DNA of 9,674 nt from Gammaproteobacteria bacterium RIFCSPHIGHO2_12_FULL_37_14 (GCA_001801485.1 MGXV01000007.1:1-9674); one strand, 5' to 3'. Shown: positions 1 to 5,955, counted from the stretch's first letter. The notes: a model not told the origin generated them from the letters alone. Translations and numbers: made by a program.

Positions 1-430
1 GGTAGAAAACCCAGTGTGAACCATTAGCTGTACTTGTAGTCTTGCCTTACGCAATGTGCGCGGATGCGGAATAATGCGCGCAGGCTCATGCTGTTGATGA
101 TGACTAGATAATGCCTCCCCCCCCCTGTTTGGGCAAGGAATATGCAGCATCGGCAGATACTATAACATCATCATTCGCATGCGTTACTGTGGTGTAATCT
201 TCCGGCTGTGTCGGAAGATAGTCAACACCGAGGTAATGGAACCCTCGGTCAATACTTCCCATGCGCGATTTTTTGCGCGATAGTCTTAATTTTCTTTCAT
301 GTAAAACTTCCATCATGCGCTTACGACAGCGATTTAATTGGCGTTTGCTTTTGCAAAGTGCCAGCACATCATCTTGGAAACGCACGTAAAAAATAGACAT
401 GCATGATAGCGCATCAGTAACTAGCTTGCT
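1..430 (-). pseudogene. Reverse transcriptase fragment (palm/thumb), frameshifted at a G run, cut by left window edge
   Basis: The minus strand from about 430 down to 1 encodes the downstream part of a group II-intron-like reverse transcriptase. The active-site FQDD is followed by RQLNRCRKRMMEVLHERKL and DRGFHYLGVDYLPTQ. Translation stops at TAG (104-106) only because of the run of nine G. If one G is removed, the frame continues through PHPRTLRKARLQVQLMV with no stop to the window edge, and this is the kind of basic thumb/maturase-like stretch expected next. The N-terminal fingers and the first palm motifs are absent and replaced by ThiF sequence. The specific group of this transcriptase is not determined. 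What is seen: the FQDD motif, the frame change and the resumed open frame. What is inferred: that it is a degraded mobile-element enzyme. Confidence 0.75.
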
Positions 431-1015
431 ATCTAATGAGCCACAAAGGAAAGGGATGTTATGCTTCACACAGGCCATATTCACCCAATCCATGATTTTT
501 TCGCGCGGGTGGTCTATAGCACTGATGGCAATGTCCTGCCCAGCAATAACATCAGCAATATCTTCGCTGTTAGTCATTTTCTTATTAATAAACTGGATGT
601 TTGCGGATAAAAATTGGGAGATTCTATTTTTAGCAGCTTCAGATTTTAACTGACCAATATCTGATTCATTATAGATAATTTGCCGATTGAGATTTGATAA
701 TTCTACCTTATCAAAATCGACAGCCACAATATTATGTATACCCATTGCCACTAAGTTATATAAAATATTAGAACCTACGCCCCCTAATCCTAAGACTGCT
801 AGCCTTACATTTTTTAATTTTTCCTGGTAAGAATATTTATTATCATTAGCCTTGCAGTAAGCCCCAAAAAACTCGATATTGCGCGACCATCGTGTTGTAT
901 CATACTCTGTCAATTCAGTTGGGTAATTGCGATCAGTATCTTCAAGTAAATATTCTTTGTCCAATACGGTTAGCATGGTTTCCAAATGAGGAGTTTGAAA
1001 AACCAGGTCTAACAC
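104..1015 (-). CDS. Chimeric reading frame: ThiF/MccB-like E1 enzyme N-terminus joined to reverse transcriptase C-terminus
   Basis: This is a 303-residue frame. Residues about 38-195 read as a ThiF/MoeB/MccB-type adenylating enzyme: an RWSRNIEFF segment before the fold, the ATP-binding GLGGVGS at 76-82, and D100/D102 followed by SNLNRQ at 107-112. Such enzymes adenylate a carboxyl end, in MccB that of a peptide. From about residue 200 the sequence changes to a reverse transcriptase palm: YVRFQDD at 210-216 carries the catalytic Asp pair, then RKRMMEVLHE and GFHYLG follow. The ThiF part lacks the rest of its fold and the transcriptase lacks its fingers, so neither half is likely to work. The start codon is GTG (1015-1013); an in-frame TAG lies 15 codons upstream, and there is no clear ribosome site. 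It sits beside the tRNA-Lys remnant, outside the integrase side. I infer deletion or insertion by the transcriptase element, not a functional fusion. Confidence 0.8.
   Translation of the reverse strand: MLDLVFQTPHLETMLTVLDKEYLLEDTDRNYPTELTEYDTTRWSRNIEFFGAYCKANDNKYSYQEKLKNVRLAVLGLGGVGSNILYNLVAMGIHNIVAVDFDKVELSNLNRQIIYNESDIGQLKSEAAKNRISQFLSANIQFINKKMTNSEDIADVIAGQDIAISAIDHPREKIMDWVNMACVKHNIPFLCGSLDSKLVTDALSCMSIFYVRFQDDVLALCKSKRQLNRCRKRMMEVLHERKLRLSRKKSRMGSIDRGFHYLGVDYLPTQPEDYTTVTHANDDVIVSADAAYSLPKQGGGGII
117..125. repeat. C9 homopolymer (G9 on the minus strand) inside the reverse transcriptase
   Basis: Nine consecutive C on the plus strand sit exactly where the reverse transcriptase changes frame. 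A length of 8 or 11 would restore the reading frame. The tract could be a mutation, a slippage switch or an assembly length error. Confidence 0.85.
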
Positions 1016-1029
1016 ATTGATTTTATTAC

Positions 1030-1072
1030 TGGGCCGTGTTGGGATCGAACCAACGACCTATTGATTAAGAGT
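1030..1072 (-). tRNA. 3' half of a tRNA-Lys(CUU) gene, likely attachment-site remnant
   Basis: Read on the minus strand, this stretch gives the end of the anticodon loop with anticodon CTT (1069-1067), the 3' anticodon stem TCAAT, a variable loop, a perfect T stem (GTTGG/CCAAC) around loop TTCGATC, then acceptor strand ACGGCCC and discriminator A. No CCA is encoded; AGTA follows. The similarity to tRNA-Lys ends at the anticodon loop: the bases upstream (TCCC) cannot form the 5' half of the anticodon stem, and no D arm or 5' acceptor strand follows. Tyrosine integrases often recombine within tRNA genes, at the anticodon loop or T arm. Together with the integrase gene 170 bases away, this suggests the chromosomal 3' half displaced by integration. 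It is not a functional tRNA. Confidence 0.75.
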
Positions 1073-1199
1073 GGGATCTTGCAATATATGACCCCACACC
1101 ACTACAAACCGCAATAAACAAATTATCATTAATTTTTATATAGTTAAACTCAATCCTTCGGCCACCATTGTTCATTTCAGCTTGCTATCGTATACTACG

Positions 1200-1221
1200 T
1201 TTGCACTTCATTTGCACTTCA
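1200..1221 (+). repeat. Perfect tandem repeat of TTTGCACTTCA (2 x 11 bp) before the integrase
   Basis: Two exact back-to-back copies of an 11-base unit end 20 bases before the proposed integrase start. A partial third unit (CTTTTG) follows. This position fits an integrase arm-binding site or a repressor operator, but nothing in the sequence decides between them. They lie inside the longer upstream open frame, which is one reason to prefer the ATG at 1242. Confidence 0.6.
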
Positions 1222-1241
1222 CTTTTGAAAATAAGGCCCAC

Positions 1242-2504
1242 ATGAAAGCAACAATCAACAGCTCATTACTGACAAAGTTGAAGCCCGACGATAAGCCCTA
1301 TGATGTCCGCGATGACAAGCTAACAGGCTTTCTTGTCAGAGTAAATATCAGCGGGAAACTGCTCTATATGTGCGAATACGCACGCGGCAAACGAATCACT
1401 ATTGGCAGAACCGACGTACTTACCCCAACACAAGCCAGAGATAGAGCCATGAGCATTCTAGGGGATGCAGCCAAAGGAATTGACCCAGGAAAGAAAAATA
1501 CAAAAATAGACCACCTCACCCTACTCCAGTTTTTGGATGACCATTACAAACCCTGGGTTACAGAACATCGCAGAGTTGGCCACCAAACGCTAGCCCAACT
1601 TAAACGATGCTTTGGCGATCTATTCGGCGACAAGCCCTTAACTGAGATTACGCCCGTGCTTGTTGACCAGTGGCGGACACAGCGACTTAAAAAAGGTAGC
1701 AAGGCTGAAACAGCCAATCGTGATATTGCTATCTTGAAGGCAGCACTATCAAAGGCAGTGCTCTGGGGCTTACTTACCAAGAACCCACTAAATAAGTTAA
1801 AAATGCTTAAAACAGATCGCAGCATCAAAGTACGATTTCTTTCTACAGAAGAAGAAAAAAGGCTACGTGATGCAGCTGTTCTTCGTGAGAACAAAGTAAA
1901 AGCTGAGCGCGAACACGCGAATCAATGGCGCAGCGAACGTGGCTATGATTTATTTCCAGATATGAAACAACTCACTTTTGTTGACCATATGCGTCCTATG
2001 ATCTTACTATCGATTAACACAGGACTACGTCGAGGAGAGGTCTTTAGTCTGCGCTGGGAAAATATTGACCTTGAACGTGCCACACTCACTATTGAAGGTG
2101 CTGATGCAAAAAGTGGAAAAACTCGACATGTGCCTTTAAATACCGAAGCCTTACACGTATTAAAGATATGGAAAAAACAAACTGGTAATGTTGGTCTTGT
2201 TTTTGCTAATAGAGATGGCCAGCGTTTCGATAATATTAAAAAAGCATGGCTAGGAATTCTGAGGGCTGCAAAAATTGAGAATTTCCGCTGGCATGATTTA
2301 CGCCATCACTTTGCATCTAGGTTGGTCATGGCAGGCGTAGACTTAAACACAGTGAGAGAGCTGCTTGGACATACTGATATGTCGATGACGCTGCGATATG
2401 CGCATTTAGCGCCGGAGCATAAAGCAAATGCAGTAGAAAAATTAGTTAATAGCAGTTCATTTAAACGTACTACATTAACTGAAAAAGAATCAGATAACCC
2501 TTAA
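1242..2504 (+). CDS. Tyrosine recombinase (phage/island-type integrase)
   Basis: A 420-residue site-specific recombinase. The N-terminal part (about 1-80) is an arm-binding DUF4102-like region (DDKLTGFLVRV, KRITIGR), followed by a SAM-like core-binding helical domain (about 90-185) and the catalytic domain. All catalytic residues are visible, numbered from this start: Arg263 in TGLRRGE, Lys290 in AKSGKTRHVPL, His351 and Arg354 in HDLRHHF, His377 in LLGHTDM and the nucleophile Tyr386 in LRYAHL. The length is normal for tRNA-targeting island integrases. The frame is open 20 codons further up to 1182, but the ATG at 1242 has AAGG five bases before it (1233-1236) and gives the usual family start. 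Its front faces the truncated tRNA-Lys, as expected when the integrase lies just inside the element. It very likely catalyses integration and excision at that tRNA. Confidence 0.93.
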   Translation: MKATINSSLLTKLKPDDKPYDVRDDKLTGFLVRVNISGKLLYMCEYARGKRITIGRTDVLTPTQARDRAMSILGDAAKGIDPGKKNTKIDHLTLLQFLDDHYKPWVTEHRRVGHQTLAQLKRCFGDLFGDKPLTEITPVLVDQWRTQRLKKGSKAETANRDIAILKAALSKAVLWGLLTKNPLNKLKMLKTDRSIKVRFLSTEEEKRLRDAAVLRENKVKAEREHANQWRSERGYDLFPDMKQLTFVDHMRPMILLSINTGLRRGEVFSLRWENIDLERATLTIEGADAKSGKTRHVPLNTEALHVLKIWKKQTGNVGLVFANRDGQRFDNIKKAWLGILRAAKIENFRWHDLRHHFASRLVMAGVDLNTVRELLGHTDMSMTLRYAHLAPEHKANAVEKLVNSSSFKRTTLTEKESDNP

Positions 2505-2526
2505 AACCACATGTACAGGATGTATT

Positions 2527-3537
2527 ATGAAAAATAAACCTCACAAAGACACCATTGTAATTTATGAGACATCAACTAAAGGCATAGACGTTAAAATTAG
2601 CGGTGAAACTATCTGGCTAAATCAGAAGAAAATTGCCGAAGTGTTCGATACCACTACCGACAATATAGGCTTGCATATAAAAAACATATACCAAGAGGGC
2701 GAACTAGAAGAAAACTCAACTACCGAGGATTCCTCGGTAGTTCAAAAAGAAGGCAGCCGAGAAGTAAGGCGACGTGTAAAACTATATAACCTTGATGTCA
2801 TTATTGCTGTAGGTTACAGGGTGAATAGTAAAAAAGCGACCCGCTTTCGCCAATGGGCAACAAATATAATTAATAATCATATAGTTAGAGGCTACTCCAT
2901 TAACCGGGGTCGCCTGAAAGCTAATTACGCTGAATTCCTTCAAGCTGTTGACGATGTTAAAAGCCTGCTACCTAAACACTTTCATCTAGATAACAGTAGC
3001 GTAGTCGAGCTTATTACACTATTCGCCGACACATGGTTATCCCTTGATGCTTACGACAAAGATCAAATAACCTTTGAGGGTGTAACCAAAAGAAAGGTCG
3101 CATTAACAGCAGACAAATTAAACACAGCGCTTGCAGAACTGAAGAAAAATTTAATTTCAAAAGGAGAAGCGTCTGATATTTTCGGTAAAGAACGAACTAG
3201 AGATAGCATAGCTGGCATTGTTGGTAATGTAATGCAATCTTTTGGCGGAAATGAGCTTTATCCAAGTATTGAGGAAAAGGCTGCTCACCTGCTTTATTTT
3301 GTTATAAAAAATCATCCATTCATTGATGGCAATAAACGCAGCGGCGCTTATGCATTTATTTGGTTTCTACGCCAAGCAAAAATTCTGGATACTACACGCA
3401 TTACTCCCCCAGCATTAACTGCTATCACCCTCCTAATCGCCGAGAGCTCTCCAAGAGATAAAGATAAAATGGTAGGCTTGGTATGCACTTTTTTAACCAA
3501 AGAAAAAAGTGGCTTGCCACATATCGCGACAGATTAA
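2527..3537 (+). CDS. RhuM-family protein with C-terminal Fic/Doc domain
   Basis: A 336-residue protein. Residues about 10-125 match the RhuM family (IWLNQKKIAEVF, LYNLDVIIAVGYRVNS, FRQWATNII), a domain that looks like a DNA-binding KilA-N/BRO relative and is known from Salmonella pathogenicity island 3 and many mobile elements. The C-terminal third is a Fic/Doc fold with the motif HPFIDGNKRSG at 263-273, close to the Doc type HxFx(D/N)(A/G)NKR, where His263 would be catalytic. Fic/Doc enzymes transfer AMP or phosphate to proteins, and Doc phosphorylates EF-Tu. No substrate can be named here. The gene starts 22 bases after the integrase stop with AGGA six bases before ATG, so it may be co-transcribed. 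I see no obvious antitoxin gene next to it; the RhuM half could act as its own regulator (inference). A perfect palindrome lies inside the gene at 2718-2742. Confidence 0.85.
   Translation: MKNKPHKDTIVIYETSTKGIDVKISGETIWLNQKKIAEVFDTTTDNIGLHIKNIYQEGELEENSTTEDSSVVQKEGSREVRRRVKLYNLDVIIAVGYRVNSKKATRFRQWATNIINNHIVRGYSINRGRLKANYAEFLQAVDDVKSLLPKHFHLDNSSVVELITLFADTWLSLDAYDKDQITFEGVTKRKVALTADKLNTALAELKKNLISKGEASDIFGKERTRDSIAGIVGNVMQSFGGNELYPSIEEKAAHLLYFVIKNHPFIDGNKRSGAYAFIWFLRQAKILDTTRITPPALTAITLLIAESSPRDKDKMVGLVCTFLTKEKSGLPHIATD
2718..2742. repeat. Perfect 12-bp palindrome with 1-base centre inside the RhuM domain
   Basis: AACTACCGAGGA, a central T, and its exact reverse complement. It encodes the TTEDSSVV segment between two conserved RhuM blocks, a region of the family that varies in sequence. 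It would fold as a strong hairpin in mRNA or be a symmetric protein-binding site; its role is unknown. Confidence 0.7.
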
Positions 3538-3568
3538 CTATAATAGAAGCAAATAAATTTTTAGACAT

Positions 3569-3660
3569 AAAAAAAGACGGCCCCTAAAACGCCTCACTCC
3601 TGCTTTCAGATCCAGCCGATGGAAGGAATTCAGCAGGCACGCCTTAGGATTTACCCGTCA
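3569..3660 (-). ncRNA. Candidate ~90-nt structured small RNA with intrinsic terminator
   Basis: On the minus strand the segment folds into stacked helices: GACGG (3659-3655) with CCGTC (3580-3576), CCTAA with TTAGG, CCTGCT with AGCAGG, and an apical TCCA/TGGA. It ends in seven T (3575-3569), as in a Rho-independent terminator. A plausible promoter sits just upstream with the start about seven bases before the first helix. It matches no RNA family I recognise. It lies 3' of and antisense to the RhuM-Fic transcript's trailer and upstream of the small membrane protein. It may be a free small RNA, or only a terminator serving transcripts from the right. The inverted segments and T run are seen; the RNA is inferred. 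Confidence 0.45.
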
Positions 3661-3666
3661 TTAACT

Positions 3667-3694
3667 ATGATACTCGATAACCCCCCGGAATCAA
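3667..3694 (-). promoter_or_regulatory. Putative sigma-70 promoter for the minus-strand small RNA
   Basis: On the minus strand TTGATT (3694-3689), a 16-base spacer and TATCAT (3672-3667) resemble -35 and -10 elements. Start would fall near 3660, right at the first helix of the candidate RNA. Spacing is slightly short and the -35 has two mismatches. Confidence 0.4.
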
Positions 3695-3760
3695 CATAAT
3701 AAAGTTAAATATTAACAACATAATTAAGGCATAACTTTTCAAATAACTAGGATATTAACC

Positions 3761-4021
3761 ATGACTTTCATTAAAACACTTATTTATCATCTACTACTCT
3801 CTGTGCGCGGGATCATCCTTATTACCAGTAAATTACTTTCACTTGGATTTATTGTAATCGGAATTGTCATGTTTTATCTTGGCGACTTCCAAGATGCCCC
3901 ATTGGCAGCTAAGATATTGGTAATTTTCTTCGGAATAATTTTCACCTTGATCAATTGGTTTTATGATTATTTCATTTTCTATTTCGCGCCAAAGAATTTA
4001 GTAACGACACTCTACAGATAA
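3761..4021 (+). CDS. Small two-helix inner-membrane protein of unknown function
   Basis: An 86-residue protein with two hydrophobic segments, about residues 21-42 (IILITSKLLSLGFIVIGIVM) and about 50-73 (AKILVIFFGIIFTLINWFYDY). They are separated by a short acidic loop (GDFQDAP). The N-terminal Arg and Lys before each helix suggest the ends face the cytoplasm. AGGA lies 10 bases before the ATG, an acceptable ribosome site, and a hairpin follows the stop at once. I do not recognise a named family. Small membrane proteins like this are frequent in conjugative and integrative elements, but that is context only. It is transcribed away from the RhuM-Fic gene after a 220-base gap that holds the candidate small RNA on the other strand. 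Confidence 0.7.
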   Translation: MTFIKTLIYHLLLSVRGIILITSKLLSLGFIVIGIVMFYLGDFQDAPLAAKILVIFFGIIFTLINWFYDYFIFYFAPKNLVTTLYR

Positions 4022-4024
4022 AAG

Positions 4025-4044
4025 GCGGGCTCGCGAAAGCCCGC
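4025..4044 (+). terminator. GC-rich hairpin after the small membrane protein gene
   Basis: GCGGGCT (4025-4031) pairs perfectly with AGCCCGC (4038-4044) around a six-base loop, three bases after the stop codon. The following TTGTTA is only weakly T-rich, so termination may be partial or the hairpin may mainly protect the 3' end. On the minus strand it is downstream of the broken repeat-protein gene that ends at 4113, preceded there by AAGC and followed by CTTTTAT, so it may serve both sides. Confidence 0.6.
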
Positions 4045-4112
4045 TTGTTACGTAGAAGCTAATTTTAAGGTCAAGCTGACATGTTAATATATAAAGCTGT
4101 AACCTATTCCTA

Positions 4113-4557
4113 TTATCTTCCACTCTTCGTATATCTAACAGGAGGCTCTTCCGGCACAGGTGCAGATCCAGCTCTACTGCCGCCTCTAACCAAATCCGTT
4201 ACATCTCGCCCATCAATGATGACTCTGCCTCCAATGGAACCTACAAATGACATCCCACCGATAGAAATAGATACTCCATCAGCACGACTTGGTTTTTTAC
4301 GTAAGCTGTATTACCAGCCCCCCCCCCGCTATAACGGCAGAACTGCTAAAAAATGCGCCGGAAGAGATGACAACAGAACCTGAGCCAGCAGATTGCGCCA
4401 TTTGAATATCTACACCATCACCTACATTACCATCTACGGTAAGGCTACCATCTTTAACTATGACAGTTGCACGATGACCAATGCTACCTGTAATGCGAAC
4501 ATCCCCTTTATATTCAAAATGTTCATTATCATTAATTTTATCGATTGTTATACCCAT
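4113..4557 (-). pseudogene. Glycine-rich beta-repeat protein of unknown function, broken by two homopolymer shifts
   Basis: The start is ATG at 4557-4555, with GGAG nine bases upstream on the minus strand (a good ribosome site). The frame gives an intact 86-residue product, ending at TAA (4299-4297) just past a run of ten G. Repeated short blocks (DVRITGSIG, SLTVDGNVG, GSVVISSGA) suggest a right-handed beta-helix or polymer-like surface protein. The strand beyond the stop still codes in another frame for DGVSISIGGMSFVGSIGG, RVIIDGRDVTDLV and a Pro-rich tail (PVPEEPPVRY) up to TAA at 4115-4113. One extra G in the run (4318-4327) and one extra A in the A6 run (4293-4298) would join everything into 148 residues. 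I do not recognise the family by name. The coding style across the breaks is seen; that it was once one gene is inferred with good confidence. Confidence 0.65.
4318..4327. repeat. C10 homopolymer (G10 on the minus strand) in the beta-repeat gene
   Basis: The run is flanked by TACCAG and GCTATAAC. The same flanks occur at 4782-4797 with only two C between them, so this run looks expanded by eight bases, which breaks the frame. Lengths of 8 or 11, like 2, would give the frame reading AGNTAYVK afterwards. Confidence 0.8.
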
Positions 4558-4588
4558 TTTCTTATCTCCAAAAAATCTAAAGATGTCA

Positions 4589-4780
4589 TTATTGAAAATT
4601 GATAAAAGTTTTATTACGAATATGCTTTCCAATGATCGTGATATGGGAATTGTAAAAATGTCTATCATGCTTGCACACGAGCTTGGACTTGAAGTTATAG
4701 CGGAAGGCGTAGAAACGAAAGAACAGCTTGAGTTTCTCAAAAAAGAAGGTTGTGATACTATTCAAGGATTTTATCTTTCT
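4589..4780 (+). pseudogene. C-terminal fragment of an EAL-domain c-di-GMP phosphodiesterase
   Basis: About 64 residues are unmistakable for the end of an EAL domain: LLKIDKSFI, LAHELGLEVIAEGVETKEQ, then LKKEGCDTIQGFYLS. EAL proteins hydrolyse cyclic di-GMP, but the fragment lacks the EAL signature and the DDFGTGYSS loop that hold the metal and substrate, so it cannot be an enzyme. The frame is open from 4481 and ends at TAA 4819, yet residues outside 4589-4780 do not belong to the family. Its left end lies directly beside the ribosome site of the divergent beta-repeat gene, and its right end meets a copy of 16 bases also found inside that gene. This suggests a piece of DNA pasted in by recombination. 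Confidence 0.85.
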
Positions 4781-4781
4781 A

Positions 4782-4797
4782 TACCAGCCGCTATAAC
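4782..4797. repeat. 16-base copy of a beta-repeat gene segment without the C expansion
   Basis: TACCAGCC followed by GCTATAAC equals 4312-4335 with the extra eight C removed. It marks the right boundary of the EAL fragment and may be a recombination scar; chance similarity is not excluded. Confidence 0.5.
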
Positions 4798-4853
4798 AGA
4801 TATTAAGTTCAGAAAATAATCGCAAACCCGCTCTAAAACGCCCACTTTACCCA

Positions 4854-5021
4854 TTAGTTGTTGTAGCCGGTGAAAATGCAGCGGTCAATTTTTCTTGGCT
4901 TAGAAAATTTGCATTGGGCTTGCTAAAAAATGAATCGTCATTCAGAGCCAGCATTCGACGTAAGTAAGGCAAGGTTTGTACAAATATCGATTACTTGGCT
5001 CAGATTATGGGTAATATTTAG
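4854..5021 (+). pseudogene. C-terminal remnant of an ISAs1-family transposase
   Basis: The frame reads GENAAVNFSWLRKFALGLLKNE then SIRRK, the typical end of ISAs1-type DDE transposases (usually N..NF..LRK.AL.LLK...S...R.K). An in-frame TAA at 4965-4967 sits where Gln or Lys is normal. Reading on gives NIDYLAQIMGNI and the natural-looking stop TAG at 5019-5021, so a single C-to-T change would explain the break. Everything upstream, including the catalytic residues, is gone: EAL-domain sequence takes its place. It is a dead scrap. The homology could begin some codons earlier, since the frame stays open to the left. Confidence 0.7.
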
Positions 5022-5044
5022 ATGCGGTTACCCTGCTCACACTA

Positions 5045-5071
5045 CCAGGGTCTACGCATGAAAAGTTTTTA
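5045..5071 (+). mobile_element. 27-base scrap of the right-hand transposase 3' end
   Basis: These 27 bases match 9594-9620, the last codons of the transposase at the right end of the window, at 25 of 27 positions. It is not in a coding frame here. It marks an older copy or a relative of that insertion sequence. Confidence 0.6.
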
Positions 5072-5196
5072 GGGCCCGCCAGCATAGACCTAGCCACGTC
5101 ATCAACCATCTATTATCTTGCAAATACAACTTTCCTATTATATTTTTAGGCTGCAAATGACTGCAAACTAAACCACTAATAGGACAGAATAACCCT
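5072..5196. other. Non-coding leader region before the dehydrogenase gene
   Basis: With the ISAs1 scrap and the 27-base scrap, this completes the gene-poor stretch from 4820. I see no gene, RNA or confident promoter here. Several TATTAT-like segments at 5110-5145 could serve as -10 elements for the dehydrogenase, but none has a good -35 partner. Confidence 0.4.
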
Positions 5197-5955
5197 ATGC
5201 CTAATTTACATAACAAAGTTGCATTGATAACTGGAGCTGCATCAGGAATTGGTCGAGCAACTGCTATAGCATTTACAAATGCAGGCGCCAAAGTCGCCGT
5301 AGCTGATTGGAATCAGCATCAAGGGGAGGAAACAGTAACCTCCATATGCAATCAAGGCGGAGATGCTTATTTTGTATATGCCGATGTTTCTAAAGCTGCC
5401 GATGTGGAAAACATGGTTGCAAGCACAGTAAAGCATTTTGGTCGCTTAGACTATGCATGTAACAATGCAGGCGTTGCAGGAGCTATGGCACCGCTGCATG
5501 AATATAGTGAAGACAAATGGGACGAGGTTATCAATATTAATTTGAAAGGTGTTTGGCTTTGTATGAAGTACCAGATACCAGCCATGTTAAAAAACAATGG
5601 CGGCTCTATTGTTAATATCGCTTCCACTTTTGGTCTAACAGCCGCACCCGAACATTATGGCTATGTTGCAAGTAAACACGGAGTAATCGGAATTACCAAA
5701 TGTGCGGCGTTAGAATTTATTAAAAAAGGTATTCGTATTAATGCAATATGTCCCGGCGGAACGGAAACCGCACAAATTGAAGAAGGCAGACGTCTTAATC
5801 CTGCAATGATTGGACCCATTCTTGCTAAACACCCGATTGGCCGGTTGGCTGACCCCAGTGAAATTGCTAAAGCGGTTCTCTGGTTATGCTCAGATGAATC
5901 TTCATTTGCAGTGGGAAGCATCTTGAGAATGGATGGCGGCTTGCTTGCACAATAA
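5197..5955 (+). CDS. Short-chain dehydrogenase/reductase (SDR), classical type
   Basis: A 252-residue oxidoreductase of normal classical-SDR length. The Rossmann nucleotide site TGAASGIG is at 12-19, Asp37 at the end of the second strand favours NAD(H) over NADP(H), and DV at 63-64 contacts the adenine. NNAG is at 89-92. The catalytic tetrad is Asn115, Ser143, Tyr156 and Lys160 (YVASK). The late PGG at 186-188 and the end GSILRMDGG are also typical. It oxidises or reduces a hydroxyl/keto group; the substrate cannot be read from the sequence. It is cytoplasmic, without a signal peptide. AGGA lies about 12 bases before the ATG, a rather long spacing. The acetyltransferase gene follows after 27 bases, so the two are probably one operon. 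Confidence 0.93.
   Translation: MPNLHNKVALITGAASGIGRATAIAFTNAGAKVAVADWNQHQGEETVTSICNQGGDAYFVYADVSKAADVENMVASTVKHFGRLDYACNNAGVAGAMAPLHEYSEDKWDEVININLKGVWLCMKYQIPAMLKNNGGSIVNIASTFGLTAAPEHYGYVASKHGVIGITKCAALEFIKKGIRINAICPGGTETAQIEEGRRLNPAMIGPILAKHPIGRLADPSEIAKAVLWLCSDESSFAVGSILRMDGGLLAQ

Noticed and set aside
208..653. Two plus-strand open frames on the left
   Set aside because: They are antisense to the ThiF-reverse transcriptase frame, show no family motifs and have no ribosome sites.
1182..1241. Earlier integrase start at 1182
   Set aside because: It would translate the tandem 11-base repeat and has no ribosome site, whereas the ATG at 1242 does and gives the usual family start.
4081..4383. 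Plus-strand open frame of 100 codons
   Set aside because: It is antisense to the beta-repeat gene, has a Pro-rich composition typical of a reverse reading of Gly-rich codons, and its only clear protein signal is on the minus strand.
4558..4740. Upstream extension of the beta-repeat gene by 61 codons
   Set aside because: The extension is the reverse reading of the EAL fragment, while the ATG at 4557 has a good ribosome site.
4833..4846. CTAAAACGCCCACT resembling 3584-3598 of the candidate small RNA
   Set aside because: Only about 14 bases match and the pairing partner segments are absent, so it is not a second copy of the RNA.
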